From CAZVLE01 sp964627855 (GTDB lineage: Bacteria; Bacillota; Dethiobacteria; DTU022): a DNA stretch of 56,903 nucleotides. The notes under the pieces were generated by a model, which searched no databases, was not told the DNA's origin, and was given only the letters and a program-made list of their open reading frames with translations. A program made the translations under genes and the position numbers. The number at the start of each line of letters is the position of its first letter. Position 1 is the first letter of the stretch. The DNA is taken from the NCBI GenBank assembly GCA_964627855.1, contig CAZVLE010000093.1, positions 1 through 56,903 on the forward strand, in the 5' to 3' direction. Of this stretch, positions 16,669 to 24,590 are shown piece after piece.

Positions 16669-18252
16669 TTGTTGAAAATTATTAGTAGAAAGGTTATGAA
16701 AGAAGCGGATCGGCGAACTATAGAAGATTACGCCATGCCGGGGGCTGTATTAATGGAAATGGCCGGTTCAAGGGTGGCTGAATATGTTATGTTCAAATAC
16801 CCCGAGCGGGGTCGGGTTGTGGTCCTGGTCGGTCCCGGCAATAATGGTGGTGATGGCCTGGTTATAGGTCGCCTGCTTAAAAAGGCAGGCTATTCAGTTT
16901 CCCTCTGGTCTACGGTAAAAGCCGGCGCCTACCGTGGTGAAGCAGGTGTTAACGAAAAATATCTTCTCAAAGCAGGATTTCCAATAAAACGTTTATCACA
17001 GAAGCTTGATCTGGATTTATTTCGTGAAGAGGTGGCCTGTTCTCACCTGATCATAGATTCTTTACTGGGGATAGGTACCGATCGTCAAGTTGAAGGAATT
17101 ATGGCTGAGATAATTGATATTATAAATGAATCTGACATACCTGTAGTTGCAGCTGACATTCCTTCCGGTGTTAATGCTGATAGTGGTGCTGTGATGGGAA
17201 CGGCAATCAGGGCGGATCAGACTGTAACTTTCGCCACTTTAAAAACGGGCTTGATGCTTCATCCGGGAGCTAAATTGGCGGGCGAAATAATTGTTGGTGA
17301 TATAGGAGTGCCTGAAGCGCTATTAACAGAAGAATCCTGTGACCTTGTTACAGCATCTTTTGTGCGCTCACTGCTACCGGAAAGGCCGGTTGATGCCCAT
17401 AAAGGCAGTGTTGGCCGGGTTTTAATAGTTGCCGGGTCGCCCGGGATGAGTGGTGCTGCTGTCCTGGCAGCGGAATCCGCTTTCCATGGTGGTGCCGGAC
17501 TGGTTTACCTTGCTGCACCGGAGAGCGCCTGTTCCACGCTCGAGGCAAAAACGCTTGAGGTCATTGTCATTCCCTTGCCTGAGAAAGCACCCGGTATAAT
17601 CGACCCCTCTGCGGCCGAATTAATTATCAATCACGCGGGGATTTGTGATGTTATGGCTGTTGGCCCCGGGCTTGATACCGGAGAAGTTACCTCGGAATTG
17701 CTCTACAAGCTGGTGCAGCTTAGCCCGGTTCCGATGGTATTTGATGCCGGGGCTCTTACTGCCCTGGGTCAGAAAATGAATATGCTTCGTTCGGCAAGGC
17801 ATATTCCGGTTATTACTCCTCATCCCGGAGAGATGGCCCGTCTGATTGGCAAATCTGCCAGTGAGGTCCAGAGCAGTCGCCTTGAAACGGCTTTAAAGAA
17901 TACCGGGCTCTGGAATTGTGTGATCATGCTTAAAGGCCCGAATACAATTATTGCTTCACCGGGCGGCCAGGTGGCGATTAATCCAACCGGTGGGCCTTCA
18001 CTTTCGACGGCTGGTTCAGGAGATCTTTTAACCGGGCTGGTTGCTTCCTTTATTGCCCAGGGAATACCTCAGGAAAACGCCGCCAAGGCCGGAGCCTTCA
18101 TGCATGGACTGGCAGGTGACCTGATTCCGCCGGGGCGAGGGCACATGTCAAGGGATATTCTGGCCCGTTATAAAGAAGCTTTCCTTTATCTAGAAAACTG
18201 TGATCAGACTGTAGGGAGCAATCCATTTCTGTTTAGGGTAAGGCCGCTGTAA
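16669..18252 (+). CDS. nnrD: Bifunctional NAD(P)H-hydrate epimerase / ADP-dependent dehydratase
   Basis: A 527-residue fusion that repairs hydrated NAD(P)H. The N-terminal epimerase (about 1-215) has VGPGNNGGDGLVIGRLL. The C-terminal ribokinase-like dehydratase (about 230-515) has GSPGMSGAAVLAAESAFHGGAGLV, the phosphate site KGPNTII and the NPTGGPSLSTAGSGDLLTG motif with the catalytic aspartate. It starts at TTG 16669 or the adjacent TTG 16672 behind AAAGGTGGT. It is divergent from rpsT and 45 nt before the acyl-CoA dehydrogenase. Confidence 0.94.
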   Translation: MLKIISRKVMKEADRRTIEDYAMPGAVLMEMAGSRVAEYVMFKYPERGRVVVLVGPGNNGGDGLVIGRLLKKAGYSVSLWSTVKAGAYRGEAGVNEKYLLKAGFPIKRLSQKLDLDLFREEVACSHLIIDSLLGIGTDRQVEGIMAEIIDIINESDIPVVAADIPSGVNADSGAVMGTAIRADQTVTFATLKTGLMLHPGAKLAGEIIVGDIGVPEALLTEESCDLVTASFVRSLLPERPVDAHKGSVGRVLIVAGSPGMSGAAVLAAESAFHGGAGLVYLAAPESACSTLEAKTLEVIVIPLPEKAPGIIDPSAAELIINHAGICDVMAVGPGLDTGEVTSELLYKLVQLSPVPMVFDAGALTALGQKMNMLRSARHIPVITPHPGEMARLIGKSASEVQSSRLETALKNTGLWNCVIMLKGPNTIIASPGGQVAINPTGGPSLSTAGSGDLLTGLVASFIAQGIPQENAAKAGAFMHGLAGDLIPPGRGHMSRDILARYKEAFLYLENCDQTVGSNPFLFRVRPL

Positions 18253-18297
18253 ACAATAATAATGATCAACCAGAATCATTGGGGGGGGGTAAGTCTT

Positions 18298-19536
18298 ATG
18301 CTTGACTGTATGATGTCTGTGGAAGAAAAGAAACTGCGTGAAGAAGTGCGAGCTTTTGTCAAGGAAGATATCGACAAGCAACTATTGAGAGACATGGATG
18401 AGGATAAAATTCGTTATCCGAGAGAATTTCTGGAAAAGGCAGCAGCACGGAAGCTGCTCGGCTTGCGTTTTCCTGTAGAGTATGGTGGGCGGGGCATGCC
18501 CTGGGTGTCTGAAATAATTGCTCTTGAAGAAGTTGGTGTTCTTGGCACTTCCCTGGGTTGCCTCTATTCACTGGTTAGTATTGTCGGCGAAGCTATTAAT
18601 AAATTTGGTTCTGAACACCTGAAAGAAAAATATCTTCGCCCGACCATTGAAGGTAAGCTTACTGCCGCAGAAGCTTTGACAGAACCGCGGGGCGGTTCAG
18701 ATTTCTTTGGGGCAACCTGCACGGCCAGGAAGGACGGAGATTATTATATATTAAATGGTCAAAAACGTTTCGTGGTCGGTTCAGAAGGTGCAGATTACTT
18801 CATGGTGTATGCCCGCACCGATTCTGAGGGCAAACCTCATCAATCGATCAGCGCTTTTCTGGTTGACTGCAGCCCAGAGGTGAAAGTTGACTATCTTTAT
18901 GGTCTGATGGGTACGCGCGGCGGTGGAACTGGTCGGCTCGTTTTCAAGGATGTCAGGGTTCCGGCGGAAAATTTACTTGGTGAAGAGAATAATGGTTCAG
19001 CCATCTTTTACCAGATGATGATACCTGAACGGATGACCAGTGCCGGAGGGGCCATTGGCATGGGCAGGGCGGCCCTTGAAGTTGCTGCCCGCTATAGTAC
19101 CAGGCGCAAGGCCTTTGGAATGGAAATAAAAAATTTCCAGGCGGTTAGCTTTAAGGTGGCGGATAGTATCACCAGTCTGGATACAGCCAGGGGTATCGTG
19201 TACCTGGCTGCCCGTTCGGTCGATGCCGGTAATCCGGCGGGTAAATCGCGACGCCTTGTATCTGAAGCAAAAAAAGTGGCTACGGAAAATGCCTGGAAAA
19301 TTGTTAACAATGCCATGCAGGTTATGGGTGGTATCGGCTATTCTAATGTTTACCCCATCGAGAAGATGCTTCGAGATGTCAGATTAATCATGATCTGGAC
19401 CGGTACTAATGAAATCATGGATCTGATTATTCAGCATGAATACTATAAAGAACTGGCCGCTGAGGGTATTCAAGGCAGAGATATCGAGCTGGATGCTGCC
19501 GAAGCAGAACAGGTGGATGAAAAGATCTATGAATAA
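18298..19536 (+). CDS. Acyl-CoA dehydrogenase with displaced catalytic glutamate
   Basis: A 412-residue FAD enzyme that oxidises an acyl-CoA to the enoyl-CoA and passes electrons to ETF. It has the usual three domains, with ALTEPRGGSDFFG (FAD/substrate loop) and YSTRRKAFGMEIKNFQ (adenine-binding helix). At the canonical catalytic site (YEGT in most members) it reads IWTGTNEIM, so no glutamate. A glutamate in MIPERMTSAGG aligns instead with the alternative site used by isovaleryl-CoA and long-chain enzymes. The substrate is therefore likely branched or atypical. The ATG at 18298 follows a run of nine G (18281-18289), which serves as an odd ribosome site. Confidence 0.88.
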   Translation: MLDCMMSVEEKKLREEVRAFVKEDIDKQLLRDMDEDKIRYPREFLEKAAARKLLGLRFPVEYGGRGMPWVSEIIALEEVGVLGTSLGCLYSLVSIVGEAINKFGSEHLKEKYLRPTIEGKLTAAEALTEPRGGSDFFGATCTARKDGDYYILNGQKRFVVGSEGADYFMVYARTDSEGKPHQSISAFLVDCSPEVKVDYLYGLMGTRGGGTGRLVFKDVRVPAENLLGEENNGSAIFYQMMIPERMTSAGGAIGMGRAALEVAARYSTRRKAFGMEIKNFQAVSFKVADSITSLDTARGIVYLAARSVDAGNPAGKSRRLVSEAKKVATENAWKIVNNAMQVMGGIGYSNVYPIEKMLRDVRLIMIWTGTNEIMDLIIQHEYYKELAAEGIQGRDIELDAAEAEQVDEKIYE

Positions 19537-19558
19537 TAAAGGAGAGCATGAATAGGCA

Positions 19559-20848
19559 ATGGGGAAAGAAGAGCTAAAAGTAGGTTTGCTGGGAGCCGGA
19601 ACCATCGGTGGCGGAGTTGTATCACTTTTTAAAAATAACAGGGAAAGTTTAAATGAACGTACAGGGGTTAACTTATACCTGGCCAGGGTGGCCGATCAAG
19701 ATTTATCCAGATTGCGAGACCTTGGGATACCCGAAGAATGTTTAAGTAATGATGCTTCGGAAGTGCTTGAAGATCCCTCCATTGATATTGTCATTGAATT
19801 GATCGGTGGTGTTGAACCGGCCCGCTCTTTCATCAAAAGGGCGTTGGAAAACGGCAAATTTGTTGTTACAGCCAACAAGGATTTAATGGCAACCCATGGA
19901 GATGAACTGCTTGCCCTGGCCCGCGAAAAAGGGCGTAATATATTTTACGAAGCAAGTGTTGGCGGTGGTATTCCTCTGATTCGTCCCTTGAAGTACAGCC
20001 TTGTTGCCGATCGTATCAAGCGCATTGTCGGTATCGTCAATGGTACGACCAATTATATATTTACAAGGATGTCGGGTGACAACCTGACCCTTGAGGAAGC
20101 TTTAATGGAAGCGCAAAAACTTGGTTTTGCCGAAGCCGATCCTTCCAGTGATATTGAAGGACGTGATGCAGCCTACAAGCTTGTAATCATGGCCGGACTG
20201 GCTTTTGGGAAAAAAATCAACTTAAGTCAGGTCTTTGTGCAGGGTATCAACGGTGTAACCAGGGAAGATATAGTTTATGCCAGGGAGATTGGTCACGTTG
20301 TTAAATTGCTGGCGATTGCTGAGGAACTTCCCGAAGGTCTGGCGCTTAGGGTTCATCCGGCACTGGTTCCACTGGATCACCCCATTGCTTCGGTTTCAAA
20401 TGAATTTAATGCCGTTTTTATTGAGGGAGAGGCAGTTGGTGAAATCATGCTCTACGGGCGAGGGGCCGGAGCCATGCCTACTGCTACCGCTGTAATGGCT
20501 GATGTGGCTGAAGCTGCACGCTGTATCTTTTTCGGTCATAATTCGGGAGCCACAGAAAAAATTGCAGTAGAAGCCCGACATGTGCCTACTGAAAAGCTGA
20601 GTAGCTGTTTCTATCTTCGTTTCCTTGCTGATGATCGGCCGGGCGTTTTCGCAGCACTGGCTAATGTATTTGGTGACGAAAAAGTCAGCCTTGATATGGT
20701 TATCCAGAAAAGACGGGTCGCAGATGCAGCGGAAATTGTCCTGGTAACACACAAAGTTAAGGAAGAGGCTTTCCAGAAAGCCCTGAACAGGGTCTTGGCC
20801 ATTCCGGCCATAAAACCGGATTCCAGCATGATCCGGCTGCTTGGCTAA
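19559..20848 (+). CDS. hom: Homoserine dehydrogenase
   Basis: A 429-residue enzyme reducing aspartate semialdehyde to homoserine for threonine and methionine synthesis. The N-terminal Rossmann fold has GLLGAGTIGGGVV (9-21). The catalytic region has VTANKDL, GIVNGTTNYI and GFAEADPSSDIEGRDAAYK with the catalytic Lys/Asp. A C-terminal ACT domain (about 350-429, LRFLADDRPGVFAALANVF) suggests feedback control by an amino acid, usually threonine. The start lies 12 nt after GGAGAG. A 10-codon frame at 19548 sits closer to that site and could be a translational lead-in. The aspartate semialdehyde dehydrogenase gene (asd) is 28 kb away. Confidence 0.95.
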   Translation: MGKEELKVGLLGAGTIGGGVVSLFKNNRESLNERTGVNLYLARVADQDLSRLRDLGIPEECLSNDASEVLEDPSIDIVIELIGGVEPARSFIKRALENGKFVVTANKDLMATHGDELLALAREKGRNIFYEASVGGGIPLIRPLKYSLVADRIKRIVGIVNGTTNYIFTRMSGDNLTLEEALMEAQKLGFAEADPSSDIEGRDAAYKLVIMAGLAFGKKINLSQVFVQGINGVTREDIVYAREIGHVVKLLAIAEELPEGLALRVHPALVPLDHPIASVSNEFNAVFIEGEAVGEIMLYGRGAGAMPTATAVMADVAEAARCIFFGHNSGATEKIAVEARHVPTEKLSSCFYLRFLADDRPGVFAALANVFGDEKVSLDMVIQKRRVADAAEIVLVTHKVKEEAFQKALNRVLAIPAIKPDSSMIRLLG

Positions 20849-20868
20849 GTGAAAGGGTGGCACCTGAG

Positions 20869-22068
20869 ATGACTTCTCTTTTATCAGCCAGACCTGCATG
20901 GGTGGAAATTAACCTGGATCACCTGGCTTCCAATCTGGCAGCAATTAAAAAGGTAATCGGCTCGAAGACAGCAATAATGGTTGTGGTCAAAGCTGATGGT
21001 TATGGGCACGGAGCAGTTGCTATAGCAACTGCAGCTTTGAAGGCCGGGGCTTCAAGCCTGGCCGTGGCTTTTGTTGAGGAAGCAGTTGAACTACGGCGAG
21101 CCGGTATTGAGGCCCCGGTGCTGATTCTTGGTTATACCGATCCGGCCCAATTTCCAACCCTGATCCAATACAGGCTGATTCCAACTATATTCAATGTGCA
21201 AACCGCTTCGCAGTTCTCAAAAAGGGCTGTTGAAGAAGGCTTGAAGTTGCCGATCCACCTGAAAGTAGATACGGGAATGGGAAGGATTGGTTTCCTGCCG
21301 GAAGAATTTGTCGATGCCGCTTATCGCATCAAACTCATGCCGGGCTTAAAGATTGAGGGACTCTTTACCCACTTTGCTTCCGCAGATGAAGAGGACCAAA
21401 CCTATACTAAAGAACAGCTGTTGCTATTCAACCGGATCATTGATCACTGTACAGAAAAAGGCCTCTCTTTCCCTTTGATTCATGCCGCAAACAGCGCTGC
21501 ATCAATTGCCTATCCCGGATCCCGCTATAACCTGATCCGCTACGGGATCGCCCTTTACGGCTGTTACCCTGCCGATAGTGTTATCAAGTACCAGTTACCA
21601 CTGCGACCGATCCTCGCTTTCAAAAGCAGGGTGGTCATGGTTAAGGAAGTACCTCCTGGCACAGCAATAAGTTATGGTTGCTCTTATCGCACCACTAAAG
21701 ATACGATAATTGCAACTGTTCCGGTTGGTTATGCCGACGGCTACAGCCGGCTTCTTTCTAACAGGAGTTCTATTTTAATTCGCGGTCAGCGGGCAAAGGT
21801 TGTTGGGCGTGTTTGTATGGATCACCTTATGGCCGATGCCTCGCTTATCCCGGGCGTACGCCCGGGCGATGAAGTCGTATTATATGGCTGCCAGGGAGGG
21901 GAAGAGATTAAGGTAGAAGAGGTTGCCGGTTTAATAGGGACTGTCAACTATGAACTGCTTTGTATTATCAATAAAAGGGTGCCACGTTTTTATTTTAAGG
22001 ACGGGAAACTGATTGCAATCCAAGATCTCATTGAAAAACACGATCTGCAGAAGTTCGATCAGTGTTGA
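20869..22068 (+). CDS. alr: Alanine racemase
   Basis: A 399-residue PLP enzyme that makes D-alanine for peptidoglycan. The PLP lysine is Lys41 in VVVKADGYGHG. The second catalytic base, a tyrosine, is in ISYGCSYRT near 269. The C-terminal beta domain has VGRVCMDHLMADAS. I start it at the ATG at 20869, 8 nt after AAAGGGTGG; a GTG at 20857 overlaps that site. The 3' end overlaps the convergent FAD oxidoreductase by 41 bp. It lies 20 nt after hom, probably in one transcript. Confidence 0.95.
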   Translation: MTSLLSARPAWVEINLDHLASNLAAIKKVIGSKTAIMVVVKADGYGHGAVAIATAALKAGASSLAVAFVEEAVELRRAGIEAPVLILGYTDPAQFPTLIQYRLIPTIFNVQTASQFSKRAVEEGLKLPIHLKVDTGMGRIGFLPEEFVDAAYRIKLMPGLKIEGLFTHFASADEEDQTYTKEQLLLFNRIIDHCTEKGLSFPLIHAANSAASIAYPGSRYNLIRYGIALYGCYPADSVIKYQLPLRPILAFKSRVVMVKEVPPGTAISYGCSYRTTKDTIIATVPVGYADGYSRLLSNRSSILIRGQRAKVVGRVCMDHLMADASLIPGVRPGDEVVLYGCQGGEEIKVEEVAGLIGTVNYELLCIINKRVPRFYFKDGKLIAIQDLIEKHDLQKFDQC

Positions 22069-23182
22069 TCTTGCAGTTAAACCATAAACTATTTTCCATT
22101 AATGCAGCAATTTTTCGCGGTAGTCTGGAGGGCGAAACTAATGAGATCGCATGGAGCAGTATTGCTCCGGCCAGGGTTGCCGGATATTTATTGCGGAAAT
22201 ATTTATTAAAACTATTCCGGTAAAAAGGCTCGGCGCTGCAACCGTATTCATTGGCCTGGATCAAAGCCCTGACGGCCAGGGTTGCACTTAAAAGCGCATT
22301 GAAAATTCCTTCGCCTGAAAAAGGTTCAACCAGACCGGCGGCATCGCCAATCAACATCATGTTTCCGCTTGCCGCTTTCTTTACAGGCCCCAGAAAGGGC
22401 AGCGGCCAGGCCGGTAGGTTAATATTGCCACTATCTTCAGGAAAGAGAGTATGGTATGTTTTGACCAGTTTTTTGGGTCGAACCAGGCCTCCGGCTCCAC
22501 GGTTAGTCCAGCCTTGGGCGTGAAATGACCAGCCCATACCACCCAAAAGTGGGAGGGGATAGAAATTTAAACTTGCCGGATCCAGGTTATCGTTTTCATT
22601 GGCACATATTCTCGCTATGCCCCAACCGGTCAGCCCCTTTTTTCTCCTCATCCCACTCAGCCGAGCACTGCTACCAAACGCTCCGTCAGCGCCAATCAGG
22701 TATCTGGTTTGCAGGACCTGTTCCAGGCTGTTTTTCCCGGTTAGTGTTAAAAGATATCTATTTTGCCCCGCTCTTTTAACCTTTTCTATTTTTAACGGTT
22801 TCGTTTCTTCGCAAAAAATGGCTCCCCTGTTGCAGGCATAATCGATAAGCAGGTCGTCAAAATCAGCTCTCATAACCAGGAGGCCGAGAGCCTGCTCCGA
22901 TTGATAACTGTATGTACGGTTGTTCATGCAGATTTTTAGCTGATGTATTTTCTGAAATGATGGATGGTGGAGGTTGACTTCTTTTGGGATCAGTGACAGA
23001 CTGCGTCTTGATATAAAACCGCCACAAATTTTCGGTTGCTGCTTGTTACGCTCAATGAGAATGGTAGTAAGACCTGTGCTGGAAGCCAGGGCAGCGGCAA
23101 GCGCACCGGCCGGCCCTGCTCCGATTACAGCCAGATCATAGGTATGATTCTTTAGTATGGCTGAGCTTCTTTGTTTTGACAA
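22028..23182 (-). CDS. FAD-dependent oxidoreductase, geranylgeranyl-reductase/FixC-like family
   Basis: A 384-residue flavoprotein of the class that reduces isoprenoid double bonds or oxidises quinone-linked substrates. It has the N-terminal dinucleotide motif VIGAGPAGALAAALAS (about 20-35), IERNKQQPKICGGFISRRSL (the family's Cys-Gly-Gly segment) and LIGDAAGLVEPFSGEGI near 275 for FAD. The TTG start at 23182 is preceded by AGGACAGG. The 3' end overlaps alr. No partner gene indicates the substrate; isoprenoid or menaquinone-side-chain reduction is possible. Confidence 0.75.
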   Translation of the reverse strand: MSKQRSSAILKNHTYDLAVIGAGPAGALAAALASSTGLTTILIERNKQQPKICGGFISRRSLSLIPKEVNLHHPSFQKIHQLKICMNNRTYSYQSEQALGLLVMRADFDDLLIDYACNRGAIFCEETKPLKIEKVKRAGQNRYLLTLTGKNSLEQVLQTRYLIGADGAFGSSARLSGMRRKKGLTGWGIARICANENDNLDPASLNFYPLPLLGGMGWSFHAQGWTNRGAGGLVRPKKLVKTYHTLFPEDSGNINLPAWPLPFLGPVKKAASGNMMLIGDAAGLVEPFSGEGIFNALLSATLAVRALIQANEYGCSAEPFYRNSFNKYFRNKYPATLAGAILLHAISLVSPSRLPRKIAALMENSLWFNCKINTDRTSADRVFQ

Positions 23183-23315
23183 TAATTGAACCTGTCCTGG
23201 TATTATTATCTGGGATTCTGATTCGGATTATAACACAGCAGGTTTGCTGAAGACTATTTTTTGTCTGATCTGAGCCATGATTAGTGGTGGCCGTAAATAA
23301 GAAGCTTAAATAGCA

Positions 23316-23351
23316 AAGGAGAGTCACGTTATAAACTTCGTGGCTCTCCTT
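23316..23351 (-). terminator. Hairpin after the LPPTG protein gene
   Basis: A 13-bp stem (23316-23328 with 23339-23351, one non-Watson-Crick position) and a 10-nt loop. It lies 30 nt beyond the stop of the minus-strand surface protein gene and before the start of the FAD oxidoreductase. On the minus strand the following bases are only moderately T-rich. Confidence 0.6.
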
Positions 23352-23381
23352 CTGCTCTGTTATCAATGCATTGAAACAAGT

Positions 23382-23789
23382 CTAACGGCTTTTTTTACGT
23401 GGCACCAGGAGCGCTAAACCGGCAAATAGCGATAGCAAACCTGCTGACAGCGGGGCCGCGGAGCCTCCGGTTGGCGGTAAAGCATCGCCTACTCCACCGA
23501 CCAGTTCCATTACAGCCATAAGCTTGCCCGACAGAGTGCAAATCTCCAACCTCGATACATTATACTTTACCAACCAGGCGGTCGCCAGCCTGTTTGCTTC
23601 AAGGACAGCAGGTCTGTCAGCATCAGTAACGGAAAAGGCATCGGGAAGAGCCCTGATTGCAGCCCGTACTATTTCAAGCTCTCGATCCTTTTCGGTCAGT
23701 TCTTGGGCTGCCACAGGATTTGCTATTCCCAGAATGAAGAGAACAGTTAGAACAATAACCAACAGCACACAAATCTTTTTCACCTTCAT
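23382..23789 (-). CDS. Small secreted protein with sortase-type LPPTG anchor
   Basis: A 135-residue protein with a signal peptide (hydrophobic 6-24, cleavage probably after PVAAQ), a single helical module of about 75 residues, and a cell-wall sorting signal. That signal is LPPTGG at about 102-107, a hydrophobic stretch, and a basic PRKKSR tail. The helical module (IRALPDAFSVTDADRPAVLEA) resembles the small repeats of many Clostridial surface proteins. It would be linked to peptidoglycan by a class-D/A-like sortase, which is not encoded in this window. It has its own strong promoter and a terminator. Confidence 0.75.
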   Translation of the reverse strand: MKVKKICVLLVIVLTVLFILGIANPVAAQELTEKDRELEIVRAAIRALPDAFSVTDADRPAVLEANRLATAWLVKYNVSRLEICTLSGKLMAVMELVGGVGDALPPTGGSAAPLSAGLLSLFAGLALLVPRKKSR

Positions 23790-23859
23790 CCCTTATCCAC
23801 ACTCCTTCTCAATTTAGATTGTACTGAACTATGCCCTGGCAGAGGCATAACCTAATTTA

Positions 23860-23888
23860 TTTATATATGTTCAAATCTTTACTGTCAA
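23860..23888 (-). promoter_or_regulatory. Predicted promoter of the LPPTG protein gene
   Basis: On the minus strand, consensus TTGACA (23883-23888), a 17-nt spacer and TATAAA (23860-23865). Transcription would start near 23853, leaving a leader of about 65 nt. Confidence 0.75.
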
Positions 23889-24001
23889 GTCATTATATTC
23901 ACTTCTGTCAAATAATTGTGGATTTTAAGAACCATCCACTTGATAAAGCATGTCTGCGTTCCTGATGGTCTGCCTCGAAACTGCCGCCGCTTTTAAATAT
24001 C
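23889..24001. other. Gene-free stretch between two divergent promoters, with a possible structured segment
   Basis: The whole gap 23790-24212 has no convincing gene. This central part lies between the minus promoter at 23860 and the plus promoter at 24002. Read on the minus strand, 23931-23971 can form ACCATC...GATGGT around a small GCA-GACA-TGC hairpin. Part of it (GGCAGACC...GGAACGCAGA) recalls the first half of a c-di-GMP-I riboswitch, but the second half is missing. It also encodes a 68-codon frame with no ribosome site, which I do not call. Confidence 0.3.
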
Positions 24002-24030
24002 TTGACTGGCAAAGGGAGATAGATTAAAAT
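24002..24030 (+). promoter_or_regulatory. Predicted promoter of the gatCAB leader
   Basis: TTGACT (24002-24007), a 17-nt spacer and TAAAAT (24025-24030), each 5/6 to consensus. The start would be near 24037, about 175 nt before gatC. Confidence 0.65.
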
Positions 24031-24036
24031 TGTTTT

Positions 24037-24143
24037 GTGATATGTGACATATTGGTGACAAGTATTTATAGAAATAAACTCGAACATAAACCGGGTTTGC
24101 AAGGGAGACCTCAATTTGTGTTGACAGCTTATATCTAACTTTC
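24037..24143 (+). promoter_or_regulatory. gatCAB 5' leader, possible attenuator
   Basis: AAACCGG at 24088-24094 is complementary to CCGGTTT at 24162-24168, the right arm of the terminator that follows. The upstream copy could therefore act as an anti-terminator strand. No T-box consensus is visible, although gatCAB makes aminoacyl-tRNA. A short constitutive small RNA ending at the terminator is an alternative reading. Confidence 0.4.
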
Positions 24144-24170
24144 AGACCGGCTCAAAAAGGCCGGTTTTGT
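24144..24170 (+). terminator. Intrinsic terminator in front of gatC
   Basis: ACCGGC (24146-24151) pairs with GCCGGT (24160-24165), extendable by a G-U and an A-T pair, with an 8-nt A-rich loop and a TTTT tract. It ends 42 nt before the gatC start, so it either ends an upstream small RNA or attenuates the operon. Confidence 0.65.
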
Positions 24171-24212
24171 AATTTCAGGAACAGGTCGCCTGTGGAGGAG
24201 GTTGAAGATCAA

Positions 24213-24521
24213 ATGACGATTGATTTCGGCAAAGAAGTGGAATATGTAGCCCGACTGGCCCGCCTTGAACTCACGCCTGAGGAAAAGGAGCGGATGGCCG
24301 ATCAACTAAGTGATATCTTAGAAACAGCCAGAAGAATTCAGGAACTCGACACTGCCGGGATTGAACCGACATCACATGTGGTCGACCTGCCCGCATTACT
24401 AAGGGAAGATGAAATCAGGCCTTCAATATCTTTGAACAGGGTTTTACAAAATGCGCCTCGACGTCAGAAAGATTTTTTTCAGGTACCCAGTATTACCGGT
24501 AACGACAGGGAAGTTAAATGA
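24213..24521 (+). CDS. gatC: Asp-tRNA(Asn)/Glu-tRNA(Gln) amidotransferase subunit C
   Basis: A 102-residue GatC that wraps around GatA and stabilises the GatCAB complex. It has VEYVARLARLELTPEEKERMADQLSDIL and ends with the usual VLQNAPRRQKDFFQVP. The start ATG at 24213 follows GGAGGAGG at about 11 nt; a GTG at 24192 precedes that ribosome site and is rejected. First gene of the gatC-gatA-gatB-purA run. Confidence 0.95.
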   Translation: MTIDFGKEVEYVARLARLELTPEEKERMADQLSDILETARRIQELDTAGIEPTSHVVDLPALLREDEIRPSISLNRVLQNAPRRQKDFFQVPSITGNDREVK

Positions 24522-24590
24522 TTTTTTACATAGCAAAATGATTGACAGGGCACTTTTTAATTAATTACCAGCCGGGAAATGAGGAATGTA

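Noticed and set aside
23908..24114. 68-codon minus-strand frame
   Set aside because: No ribosome site, no homology recalled, crosses a predicted promoter on the other strand.
24037..24212. T-box leader for gatCAB
   Set aside because: No T-box core sequence or specifier-loop layout visible.
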